Part shown: positions 1-10,720 of the stretch, piece by piece
Layout of the letters: each line of letters opens with the position of its first letter
Numbering within the stretch: position 1 is the first letter of the stretch
NCBI RefSeq assembly: GCF_019279795.1
Contig: NC_056743.1
Coordinates: 1,782,759,466 to 1,782,823,465 of the forward strand
DNA from: Protopterus annectens
Lineage: Eukaryota; Chordata; Ceratodontiformes; Protopteridae
Length of the DNA: 64,000 nt
Direction: 5' to 3'
Notes under the pieces: model-generated
Databases searched by the model: none
Seen by the model: the letters and a program-made list of their open reading frames with translations, nothing else
Told to the model about the DNA's origin: nothing
Program-made: the position numbers and the translations under genes

Positions 1-217
1 CATGGGGCCAGTTGCAGTCTATTGCTCAGCACTGCAAACTGATGTACAGCACATTCAGTCTTCAGCTTTAAGCTGTCCCTTAGTGAAGCAAATTTGGAAA
101 AGGGTCTCCATGAACTTCAGTATGAGATTTCAACAGCTAACAGAAGAGCACTTTAAAGTTCTGCCCAAAACTGTACTGACACTTACCAGCACAGCAGTTT
201 TATTGCTAACTTTTAAG
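1..217. other. Unassigned leading segment
   Basis: A plus-strand frame is open across this segment and ends at 232 inside the target duplication of the adjacent SINE. The 76-residue translation has no motif I can name. It may be the edge of a transposon-derived reading frame cut by the window start, or chance. I see no splice or promoter signal that would support a host exon. Confidence 0.3.
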
Positions 218-234
218 ATGATTGTGTATTGAGT
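218..234. repeat. Target-site duplication, left copy of SINE 235-471
   Basis: The 17-bp sequence here is repeated exactly at 472-488 on the other side of the SINE. Confidence 0.85.
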
Positions 235-471
235 TGTTGTTGTTGTGTCTTTCGGCTTTTCCTGGTTAGGGGCCGCCACAGCAGAACTCCGGTCCGCTAA
301 TGATTGGCAGTTGATTTTTATGTGGAGAGTTGCCAGCCCTGATGCACAACCTTCAATGAAGGTACACCTATTCACACATGTCTCCACGCAGAAGACACTC
401 TAGCTGAGAATCGAACCGGACAGTGTCTTACTGTGAGATGACAACGCTACTGCAGCACCACCACCGCGGAT
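235..471 (-). mobile_element. V-SINE-related SINE, minus orientation
   Basis: Read on the minus strand this is a tRNA-like head with a B-box-like ggttcgattct, then a short remnant of the V-SINE core (cttctgcgtggag), then a 3' part ending gaaaagccgaaag followed by a CAA-rich tail. A 17-bp direct repeat, atgattgtgtattgagt, lies at 218-234 and again at 472-488, so both insertion boundaries are defined. A relative on the plus strand lies at 16743-16921 and shares the unusual tail. V-SINE heads are transcribed by RNA polymerase III and mobilised by a partner LINE. The long perfect duplication implies a fairly young insertion. Confidence 0.8.
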
Positions 472-503
472 ATGATTGTGTATTGAGTAACCGGAGGAAA
501 AAA

Positions 504-690
<187 letters not shown>

Positions 691-1770
691 TTTGATGACT
701 TATCTTGTAGACACTTGGTAATTTCAACAGTTTTTGATATTTACATGTATTACAGAATAATTATAATTCTGTAATATTCACTTAGTTATATTTCCGTAAT
801 ATTCAATTAGTTATATTCTTTCCTGCCCCAGATAATTTTAAAGCAGCTTAGAGTGGTTAAGAGCTGAACTACAGCTTGTAGAGGCATATTTCCTCATAAG
901 TAAGGTGTCTGCTAGTATTTTTTAACTCATTAACACCTAACAGTGTAACTGAAATGGATATTACTTTGTGAGCTGTTGTATATTTGTAGTCTTCAAATTC
1001 CAATTCAGAAAGTCTATTTAGTCAGTCCTACCATAGAAAAAAAACAGTGTGGGCAGTTCCAGCTTTGTTTCTATTTTTTTTTCTGAATGCAAGGAATCTG
1101 ACATTTATTACTGAGCCAAAGCAATAGCTGATTATCTGTAAAACAGTTTAGGAGACTATTTGATTTGTCACTGTTCATTTGACTCCCCATACAGTTTTGA
1201 ATGTTTCTACCGATTCCTTTAAATGACTTACCCATGCAGTAAATATAACTGGGTTTATTAATTTATGCTGATATCTTATCATAAAGTAGTTTACAGCTTC
1301 CATGACTCCGGCTGTTTTGCTTTTTGAATGTGAATGATGTTTTGTAGACATTTCAGTTCCATCACACAAATGCAAGGAATGCCTGATTGACACTCAAAAG
1401 TATGACCACAAAACAGTGACTGCAAAGTAAAACAACAAAAACTGAAACTCATTGAGGAAGATATCATCCAAGATGGCTACCTAAGCCAATAGGGGCCTGC
1501 ATAAAGTTGGACGAAACTAGTGTTCCCAGAAAGTAAAAACAACCAGAAAGTAAAAATAACCATGAAAGAAAGATAACTGAACAGCAACAAAAGAAGGAAC
1601 AGATGAAGGCTGTTAAAGTTGCAAATAAAGAAGAATAATTATGCATTTTATTTGAAAAGGTCATCACAGTAGGTCAGGATGCAAGCTCCATGAAACAAAC
1701 AAGAAAAGCAACAAACAGAAGTGGAAAGGCTACAAAGAAAGATGCAAGCTCTAGAGGAAGATAGAGCAGC
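691..1770. other. No gene recognised; A/T-rich, purine-rich at the right end
   Basis: No motif-bearing frame is visible. From about 1430 the plus strand becomes purine-rich, and around 1710-1770 one frame reads as a short charged, glutamine-rich helix-like stretch. That could be the remnant of an element ORF1 or gag, but it is too short and broken to assign. Confidence 0.4.
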
Positions 1771-4381
1771 AAATGAAATCTGAGTTGCAGGAACAAATTC
1801 ACTGAATACAAGAACTAAAAGACACAAAAAGATAAGGAGAAATGATGGATGATGTTGGAAATAAAGGAATGGTGGTGGTGGATAAGTATCAAAGTAAAGA
1901 GCTATTAGACTGCAGAGAAAAAAAATGCGGGACAACTATATCAGACCAGTAAGCAACAGTGGGGTGGAGAGACCAATGCAATGCATTAGTGTAAGAAACA
2001 CTGGAAGGGAACAAAATAAAGTCATAGAGGGTCCATGTCTAGAGCATACCCATGTGCATCCAAGAGCCAAAATGCAGGAATCCTGAAGAAGGATGTTTTT
2101 CACTTGATAAAAAAGATTAAATCTGTGAGCTGTTAATAAACTAGTTCCTATGGCATGGGGTTTGCTTCCTTCAACCCTCATTTGCCTACTGTGTGACCTT
2201 AAGCAAGTCACTTAACCAGACAGTGCTTAGAAACTTTTGGAATAGACTCACAAATGGTCTCCAGGACTGCAGACCTTTGAATCTACAAGAATCTTTCTGA
2301 TAACAAGAAACAAAGAAAAAGAGATGGAATAGAGATAATTGGGTGGACTACAGTGTCAACACAAAATGAGAGGTAATACATCTTTACAGGAAACATTTTG
2401 GTGCAGGCAAGTACATTAGACAAGTTCTTATGGAAGAAAACCCTAATGGAAATAATGAAAGAGATCCAAATACAGGAGATATACAGGTCTATTTCAAAAC
2501 ATTTGCTGACCGTAAAGCCAATGTTTACATCATCGGAATGTTGAAGCTTCACTATCTTAAATTTCCAAAACTTTGACCACCCACAACATCAAACAATGGC
2601 AGTAAATATTTGTGCAAGATTGTAATACAGCATGGGGTTTTCTTCTTTCCCAGCTGTAGTACAGGATAGGAGTCATTTTGCTGTACTTATTTATTTACTT
2701 ATTTATGTATTTATTTATTTATTTGAAATTTGTTTACCCGGAAATTCCTGCTGGGATAATATCCCATTTTTAGCAGAGGCCCAGTGAGAAAACTCCACAT
2801 TGACATAATATGGTTACAGTTTAATAAAGTTATTACAAAGCCTAATACAGAAAAATGACCTAAAAACTAAGAAAAAATCAGCTTCAATTCATACATTGTG
2901 AACCTATACATACATAGTGCAAATATTTAGACAGCTATAATAGGCTGAAAAAGAACACTGTCAATAGATAAAGTGTTCACAAGTTGTAGTTCATAGTGAT
3001 GACTTTAAACAAACTTCAGTACACTCTTTACAAGAGAAATGACTAGATAATAAACCTAGGAGAAACAAAACTATTTGATCTTTGTCTGACAAATAGAGTG
3101 TACTAATTATTTCTCTCTGAACATATTTAAAGTTACTGCTGGTGAAAGGAGGGAGGGACTAGTTCAGCCTGGGGTAGTGCAGGAACAGAGCCAGGTTTTA
3201 TTTAAGTAGTCTTTTAGTAGTAGTTTGAAGCTTGAGAAGTTAGAGGTAGATCTAATGTGTAGAGGGATAGAATTCCATTTTAGTGATAGAATATGAGCAG
3301 AGATTTTGCTCAGAGGATTTGTGAGGCTTATATATGCTGAGATGATGTTGTTCATTGGACCGAGATAGTCTATTAGGTGACAGGAATGGAGAACAGGAGT
3401 AAAAGCAGGACAGTCATCATCTCTGTGAATAATGTGGTGCATGGAGATAAGCTGTATGCAATCTAAGTGGTGAGACAGGTTGAGCCAATTCAAAGCCTTA
3501 ACAGCAATACAATGGTGGCTGTGGTATTGTTTGTTGGTGGCAAGTTTTGCAGCCTTATTATAGTATTCCTCCAGCTTATTTTTAATTGTAGCCTGAAGGT
3601 TGCTTTGGATGGGTGCACCATATAAGAGAGAGATGGGAGAAGGTAGGTAGTGGAAAGAGTAGTTTTGGTTGTGCTGATAAGGAAGCTGTTATGTCTGTAG
3701 TGCATTTCTAATTTTTGGTGAGTCTTTTTTATGTTATTCTGAACATGTAGGTCAAATTTAAGGTTATCATCTATAATCACTCCAATAAGTTTTATAAGGT
3801 AGACTACTTAAATTTCAGTTTTGTTTAGTGACAATATCTGAAATTCAGTTTATCAGGCATGTGTGATTTAGAGAAAAATAGTAGCAATTTTTTTTTTTTT
3901 TTGTTACTGGAGTTGCAGTATAGCAATATGGAGCAATTTCTCCACTAAGGAAAAAGCTTCTTGCATGATGGAGGAGTTGACACAAGTTATTAGATGCACA
4001 TATAAGTGTAGGATCATCATCATATTGTATAAGAGTGGCTGGACCTGCAGAGGTATAAAAGTAATTGATAAAGATATTAAACAGGAGTAGAGCAAAGAGA
4101 CTTGCAGGTATGGAGAGAGAAAGAGAATGCTTGGTCATTTTACAGATTGGAGCCAGTCAATTAAATATCTACTGAACCACACTAATGAAGAAGGGGATAG
4201 CCCAAGTTGAAGAAGTTTATAGAGTTGCTTAAGGTGAGAAATTGTACTGAAAGCTTTTGACAGGAAATAAGTTTGCCCAAGTCCCTGTATTTTCTTATGG
4301 TGTCATTGAATGATGGGAAGGCAGTGGTTGTACTGTGTGTTGGACAGAATGGTGAAATTATGAGTTATTCTTGTAGAAGAT
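1771..4381. repeat. Duplicated block, copy A (2.6 kb)
   Basis: This block is nearly identical (about 95% by eye) and collinear with 7227-9833. It holds the RT C-terminal half and 3' UTR of a minus-strand L2-type LINE plus about 0.9 kb beyond the LINE 3' tail. The left edge shares the microhomology agcaa(at) with the junction at 7224-7230. Because the block includes non-LINE flank, it is not simply two independent LINE insertions. Confidence 0.9.
2150..2235 (+). repeat. CORE/MIR-like SINE fragment (also at about 7605-7690)
   Basis: The segment gtgtgaccttaagcaagtc followed by acttaacc closely resembles the conserved core of MIR-type CORE-SINEs. A weak B-box-like stretch precedes it. It is present in both copies of the duplicated block, so it predates the duplication. 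No intact head or tail is visible; it is a fragment. Confidence 0.5.
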
Positions 4382-4384
4382 AGT
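2687..4384 (-). pseudogene. L2-type LINE, RT C-terminal half and 3' end (copy A)
   Basis: Minus-strand frames at 4138-3845, 3780-3490 and 3493-3164 are pieces of one LINE reverse transcriptase. The first contains LLFNIFIN and a YDDD catalytic-box variant followed by PTLICAS. The last ends with the family-typical WNSIPLHIRSTSNFSSFK C-terminal region. Stops and frame changes separate them, so the gene is dead. Beyond the stop near 3164 lies about 450 bp of 3' UTR with an L2-like end: cctctgctaaaaatggg, then a stretch resembling ttcctggtaaac, then a TAAA-type tail at about 2687-2722. The N-terminal half lies at 6406-7128, separated by the hAT insertion at 4393-6397. Confidence 0.8.
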
Positions 4385-4392
4385 GGAAGAGT

Positions 4393-5579
4393 CATACCTC
4401 TCAACCTGTAAACATCAAAAATCTGGACAAGGCCCATGAAAAATAGGTACAAATCTGTATGCTGATTAACATCTAATTTGCATACACAATTGTGTAACCC
4501 CACCCACTCCAATGGAGTTGTGGGATACCAACTTTCAAACGCAAACTGAAGAACAGACAGCCAAAATATGGCAGAGTCCCCCTGCAACCATCCCAATGTC
4601 CCATTACCTGGCTCGCCCCATTTACCATAGACACTAAATTGTGCATACAGCTTCACTTCTACAATGATTTGGATTTTATTTTTACATTTTACAGCACAAC
4701 AATGCAGAAACACTAACAGACATCTGGTAAACAAAACAATACTGTCTCACAATGAAAATAGGCTTGGCATTAAAACTTCTCTGCCCTTGAAACTCACATT
4801 CATTGAAACAGCATTGAAACCCACACCACATCCATAGAAAATGCATCTGGCCAGTGGTGGATAAAGATTACCTTTGGGCTATTTTCAAATCCTTGGGCCC
4901 TTGCACACAAAACAAGAAACATACATGTGTTATTTTCTTTGATACACCTTCCTGACTGAGCGCATTTTAAATTTATTGTTTATTGTAGGCTGCACTGTAG
5001 GCAATGAAACAAAAAGCATGAACCAAACTGCCCAATTCAGAACATTTCCATCATAAAAGTCTACTTCCACACTCACACTATAAATAGAATGACAGTAGTG
5101 TAAGCCATAGGCATCTTGCACAGTGTCTTGCACTTTACAATTTCATATTTTTTTGGGGGAGGGTGGGGGACAAAATGTCAAAAAACAAGGACACATTTTA
5201 AACATTGCTTGTATAATTTTTGTAAAGTTGTTAGAATAAAATGTTGTGTTACCACCATGCATTTCACTGGCAAATTTTGAACCCAGGTCCCTATTCACTA
5301 CAGTCAGAACATACCACTATGCCAAATCAGCAACTTCCTGAAACATAGGAAGATAAACTTAATGGCTATCATTTAGTGAATTCAGTTCTCACTTCTCACC
5401 ATAGCTCTCAAACTCTTAGTACAAAAAAAACCTGGAAAAAGTCAATAATGGGGGAATACAAATTCAGTTCTCACTTCTCACCATAGCTCTCAACTCTTAG
5501 CACAAAAAAACCTGGGCAGAGCCCAAAAGTGGTGGTGGCTAGTGACTTTAGGCTCTTTTTACAGGCTTTGAGCCTGAGT

Positions 5580-5629
<50 letters not shown>

Positions 5630-6397
5630 AAAAGAAATCCTTTCTGATGGCTTCTCTGTGCAGCAAGGGAAATAAAAAACACACACACCTCAGTCTCGGT
5701 GAGGAACGGCTTCTCTCAGTTCTCTGTGCAGCCAGAAACTAAAATAAGACACACACACACCAGTCTTGGGAAAAGAAATCCTTTCTGACAGCTTCTCTGT
5801 GCAGCAAGGAATATAAAACACACCAGTCTCGAGTCGATGAAGAACAGCTTCTCGGTGCAGAAAATAAAAACACACACACACCACCAGTCTCGGCATACAC
5901 TTACACTTACCTTTACTCCGTGCAAGCCAGGAGTGAGTAAAATAAAAGAAATCCTTTCTGCACACACACTTCTTCTCCGTGCAGAGCGAGGAAATCAAGG
6001 CAGGCTTCTAAATAAAAGAAATCCTTCAACAGTCTGCGACTCTGCATGCAATAAAATCAATCCTTCTCCGTGCAGCCAACACTGAGGAAATCCAGGCTTC
6101 TAAACTTGAGAAATCCTTTCCGCACTCACTTACTTCCGGCGAGCCTTCTAAATGAAAATACAGCCTTGCTTTCTGTTCACGCTCTTGGGAAGCATTTGAA
6201 CTGTGCAAAGCTTGATTCCGACAGGCTGGTAGCCCTGACGAGCTGACGTCAGCTCACAATGCGCGAAAAATTAAAAAATTTAAAAATAAAGAAAAAAAAT
6301 CGGAAACGAAGGGGTGCCACTCGTGAATCGTGGCACCCATTATTTGGACCCCAAAACTCAGTAAAAAATGAGTAATTCGGGACAGTTGGGAGGTCTG
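4393..6397 (-). mobile_element. hAT-type DNA transposon, non-autonomous, 2.0 kb
   Basis: It is flanked by an 8-bp near-perfect duplication, ggaagagt at 4385-4392 and ggaggagt at 6398-6405. The ends are imperfect inverted repeats: catacctctcaac on the left, and cagacctcccaac on the reverse complement of the right. An 8-bp duplication and a CA-starting terminus fit the hAT superfamily. I see no transposase inside. Reverse-complemented, the interior is collinear with parts of the 10.4-kb hAT: about 6245-6170 with 30015-30085, 5500-5266 with 32590-32822, and 5265-4700 with 37000-37628. It may therefore be an internal-deletion relative of that element, although the extreme termini differ. The insertion separates the two halves of the LINE RT. 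Confidence 0.75.
5582..6130. repeat. CA microsatellite and irregular minisatellite inside the hAT
   Basis: A (CA)n tract at 5582-5628 is followed by several degenerate copies of a unit containing gaaatcctttctg, cttctctgtgcag and an A/C-rich linker, spaced about 60-90 bp apart. The minus-strand open frames here are products of this repetition. Confidence 0.85.
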
Positions 6398-6405
6398 GGA
6401 GGAGT

Positions 6406-7128
6406 TGCTTATGAATGCATCTTTCAAGAGTTTTGAGAGAGGTAATAATATTGTACTAGACCAAAAGTTAGAGGCATCATCAGAGATGCCACCTTTATGA
6501 ATAGGGATACCATAGGATTGTTTTTCATAGTGAGGGTGCACAGTATTGAGATGATATTGATCTGTTGATAAGGATACAGACTGGGTATGCTATGGCATTG
6601 GCTGTCTTTAGGTATTCATGTGGGAAGTTGTCATCTGCAGTGGAGCAAGGTTTGAGTTTAAGTATAATTTTTTTTATCACTGAAGTGGAGACAGGTCTTA
6701 AGTGAAAGTTGCTAGCAATGGATATAGAGAGTAAATTTGGTTTAGGTAGGAATGCCAGGGAGTTAAAGAATGTGGTAGTGTTTATGGTGTATTGAGTATA
6801 TTGGTTGTGGCTAACCAATTATTTGCTGAATTGCTAGAACTGGGTGTAATTGAAGGATGGTAAAAGCACTGGATGAGGGTGGAGAGGTGTTAGTTAAGGA
6901 GGTAATGTTTTCTATGACATAGGTATTGAATAAGGTTTCAATTTCTAGTGGAGAGAAGGGTTGGGTTCCTTCTTTGAGCCAATATGTAACCAACTTCATA
7001 TTGATATCCAGAATTTTTGGGGGTCATTTTTATGATGAAGTTGCAGATGGCTAAACTATTGTTTTTATCTATGTTAACTTGCTTTTTACTCAGATTGCAC
7101 AATACTCTGTAAAGTTGCAGATCTCATC
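6406..7128 (-). pseudogene. L2-type LINE, RT N-terminal half
   Basis: The minus frame 6818-6525 contains FHLRPVSTSVIKKIILKLKP followed by CSTADDNFPHEYLK, which matches the conserved pre-RT block of L2/CR1 polymerases. The frame 6541-6254 contains YGIPIHKGG and ILLPLSKLLKD, equivalent to the palm-proximal 'P.fKkG...Yrpisllp..sKilek' block. The last part of that second frame reads into the hAT. The LINE resumes at 4392 on the other side of the hAT. Confidence 0.75.
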
Positions 7129-7228
7129 GAGTTTTAAGGTTAAGCTATTCCTTCTGAGCTTTGTCTCTGTTAGACATTGTAGTTTTTGTCTGGGTAGAGA
7201 ACCATGGTGTGTGGTTAATTTTCAGCAA
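7129..7228. repeat. 100-bp direct repeat S (left copy)
   Basis: LINE sequence at 7129-7228 is repeated at 10621-10720 with about two mismatches. The two copies bracket the composite insert 7229-10620. The LINE continues on the outer side of each copy (RT N-half to the left, endonuclease region to the right), so one copy is extra. Confidence 0.9.
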
Positions 7229-9833
7229 ATTAAATCTGAGTTGCAGGAACAAATTCACTGAATACAAGAACTAACAGACATAAAAAGACAAGAAGAAATG
7301 ATGGATGATGTCGGAAATAAAGGAATGGTGGTGGTGGATAAGCATCAAAGTAAAGAGCTATTAGACTGCAGAGAAAAAAAATACGGGACAACTATATCAG
7401 ACCAGTAAGCAACAGTGGGGTGGAGAGACCAATGCAATGCATTAGTGTAAGAAACACTGGAAGGGAACAAAATAAAGTCATAGAGGGTCCATGTCTAGAG
7501 CATACCCATGTGCATCCAAGAGCCAAAATGCAGGAATCCTGAAGAAGGATGTTTTGCACTTGATAAAAAAGATTAAACCTGTGAGCTGTTAATGAACTAG
7601 TTCCTGTGGCATGGGGTTTGCTTCCTTCAACCCTCATTTGCCTACTGTGTGGCCTTAAGCAAGTCGCTTAACCAGACAGTGCTTAGAAACATTTGGAATA
7701 GACTCACAAATGGTCTCCTGGACTGCAGACCTTTGAATCTACAAGAATCTTTCTGATAACAAAAAACAAAGAAAAAGAGATGGAATACAGATAATTGGGT
7801 GGACTACAGTGTCAACACAAAATGAGAAATAATATATCTTCACAGGAAACATTTTGGTGCAGGCAAGTACATTAGACAAGTTCTTATGGAAGAAAACCCT
7901 AAAGGAAATAATGAAGGAGATCCAAATACAGAAGATATACAGGTCTATTTCAAAACATTTACTGACCGTAAAGCCAATGTTTACATCATTGGAATGTTGA
8001 AGCTTCACTATCTTAAATGTCCAAAACTTTGACCACCCACAACATCAAACAATGGCAGTAAATATTTGTGCAAGATTGTAATACAGCATAGGGTTTTCCA
8101 CTTTCCCAGCTGTAGTACAGGATAGGAGTCATTTTGCTATACTTATTTATTTATTTATTTGTTTATTTATTTATTTGACATTTGTTTACCAGGAAATTCC
8201 AGCTGGGATAATATCCCATTTTTAGCAGAGGCCCAGTGAGAAAAACCCCACATTGACATAATATGGTTACAGTTTAATAAAGTTATTACAAAGCCTAATA
8301 CAGAAAAATGACATAAAAACTAAGAAAAAAATCAGCTTCAATTCATACATTGTGAACCTATACATACATAGTGCAAATATTTAGACAGCTATAATAGGCT
8401 GAAAAAGAGCACTGTCAATAGATAAAGTGTTCAGAAGTTGTAGTTCATAGTGATGACTTTAAACAAACTTCAGTACACTCTTTACAAGAGAGATGACTAA
8501 ATAATAAACCTAGGAGAAACAAAACTATTTGATCTTTGTCTGACAAATACAGTGTACTAATTATTTCTCTCTGAACATATTTAAAGTTACTGCTGGTGAA
8601 AGGAGGGAGGGACTAGTTCAGCCTGGGGTAGTGCAGGAACAGAGCCAAGTTTTATTTAGGTAGTCTTTTAGTAGTAGTTTGAAGCTTGAGAGGTTAGAGG
8701 TAGATCTAATTTGTAGAGGGACAGAATTCCAGAATTCCATTTTAGTGATAGAATATGAGCAGAGATTTTGCTCAGAGGATTTGTGAGGCTTATATATGCT
8801 GAGATTATGTTGTTCATTGGACCAAGATATTCTATTAGGTGACAGGAATGGAGAACAGGAGTAAAAGCAGAACAGTCATCATCTCTGTGAATAATGTGGT
8901 GCATGGAGATAAGCTTTATGTAATCTAAGTGGTGAGACAGGCTGAGCCAATTCAAAGCCTTAACAGCAATACAATGGCGACTGTGATATTGTTTGTTGGT
9001 GGCAAGTTTTGCAGCCTTATTATAGTATTCCTCCAGCTTATTTTAACTGTAGCCTGAAGGTTGCTTTGGATGGGTGCTATAAGAGAGAGATGGGAGAAAG
9101 TAGGTAGTGGAAAGAGTAGTTTTGGTTGTGCTGATAAGGAAGTTGTTATGTCTGTAGTGCATTTCTAATTTTGGTGAGTCTTTTTTATGTTATTCTTAAG
9201 ATGTAGGTCAAATTCAAGGTTATCATCTATAATCACTCCAAGAAATTTTATAAGGTAGACTACTTAAATTTCAGTTTTGTTTAGTGAAAAGATCTGACAT
9301 TCAGTTTATCAGACATGTGTGATTTGGAGAAAAATAGTAGCAACCTTGTTTTTTTTTACTGGAGTTGCAGCATAGCATTATGGAGCAATTTCTCCACTGA
9401 GGAAAAATCTTCTTGCATGATGGAGGAGCTGACACAAGTTATTAGATGCACATATAAGTGTAGGATCATCATCATATTGTATAAGAGTGGCTGGACCTGC
9501 AGAGGTATAAAAGTAATAGATAAAGATATTAAACAGGAGGAGAGCAAAGAGACTTGCAGCTATGGAGAGAGAAAGAGAATGCTTGGTCATTTTACAGATT
9601 GGAGCCAGTCAATTAAATATCTACTGAACCACACTAATGAAGAAGGGGATAGCCCAAGTTGAAGAAGTTTATAGAGTTGTTTAAGGTGAGAAATTGTATT
9701 GAAAACTTTTGACAGGAAATAAGTTTGCCCAAGTCCCTGTGTTTTCTTATGGTGTCATTGAATGATAGGAAGGCAGTGGTTGCACTATGTTTTGGGCAGA
9801 ATGGTGAAATTATGAGTTATTCTTGTAGAAGAT
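7227..9833. repeat. Duplicated block, copy B
   Basis: Second copy of 1771-4381. It carries the same RT C-half, L2-like 3' end (TTTA-rich tail near 8141-8176), CORE-SINE fragment and 0.9-kb distal flank. It stops at 9833 after cttgtagaagat. In copy A the same point lies about 11 bp from the hAT insertion. Confidence 0.9.
8141..9833 (-). pseudogene. L2-type LINE, RT C-terminal half (copy B)
   Basis: Same protein pieces as copy A. The minus frame 9590-9378 contains LLFNIFIYYF and the YDDDPTLICAS catalytic-box region. The frame 8955-8668 contains the C-terminal domain, with a 9-bp insertion (aattccaga repeat near 8730) that disrupts the WNSIPLHI motif. It is truncated at its 5' side at 9833, where a plus-strand CR1 fragment begins. 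Confidence 0.8.
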
Positions 9834-9837
9834 GTTG

Positions 9838-10620
9838 GAGCACAGAAGAAGTCATCAGGGATCTGGGGACCCAGGTTGACAGTAGCCTTTCGTTTGACAC
9901 TCATGCTGCTAAAGTGGTTAGGAAAACCTTCTACATTGCCCACCTGATCATGAAGGGATTCACATCTAGATCAAGGGAGGTCATCGTCCCCCTGTACTCA
10001 TCACTCATTAGACCTATGATTGAGTACAATGCCCCATTCGGAATGTATCTGACCTGACACCTGCAGCAGCTGGAAAGGCCCCAAAAGTTCCTCACCAAAA
10101 GGATAAAGGGTCTCAAAAATATGTCTTATGCTGCCCGACTGAAAGAACTCCAGCTCTATTCAGTCTCATACCGCTTGCTCAGAGGTGACCTGTGCCTGAG
10201 ATATAAGGCCATGTCAAACCGTGATTTGATGAATATGCTTCACCTCAAAAAATCTAGATCCCTCAGAACCACAAGGGCGGGAGACTTAAACCTTGACACG
10301 GTTATTAATAGAACGTGCTGGAGGGACAGATTCATCACCCAGAGACTCCCTATGCTGTGGAACAAAATCCCGGTACATGTGAGGTAGAGCACCTCGCTGG
10401 CCTTGTTCAAGAGGAATCTTGACCAATGGATGGGGGATCGCAGATATACCCCAGGGATTACTTCAGTGTCACTGCTTGACAGAGGCACAGCAAAATAATA
10501 GGCATAGTTTTATTCAAACTAAAGGGGTGGCGAAAGCCAAATAACTATGGGCTAGGCTTATAAATGCCCTTGGGCAGATAGCCTAGTATGAACCTATGAA
10601 CCTATGAACCTATGAACATA
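9838..10620 (+). mobile_element. CR1 LINE 3' fragment (5'-truncated)
   Basis: The plus strand matches the last third of the CR1 ORF2 at 22.3-27.0 kb. It begins at the equivalent of EEVIRDLGTQVDS, runs through SYAARLKELQLYS and TCWRDRFITQRLPMLWNKIP, and ends with the same 3' UTR and the 8-bp tandem tail aacctatg (about three copies, 10589-10616). Single-base lesions create stops, for example tga at 10056 and tag after VHVR. It lies head to head with LINE copy B. Confidence 0.9.
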
Positions 10621-10720
10621 GAGTTTTAAGGTTAAGCTATTCCTTCTGAGCTTTGTCTCTGTTAGACATTGTAGTTTTTGTCTGGGTAGTGAACCATGGT
10701 GTGTGGTCAATTTTCAGCAA
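10621..10720. repeat. 100-bp direct repeat S' (right copy)
   Basis: Second copy of the sequence at 7129-7228. It follows the CR1 tail directly and continues into minus-strand LINE sequence at 10721. Confidence 0.9.

Noticed and set aside
1..232. 76-codon frame at the window start as a host exon
   Set aside because: No motif, no splice acceptor or donor in position, and it runs into a SINE target duplication.
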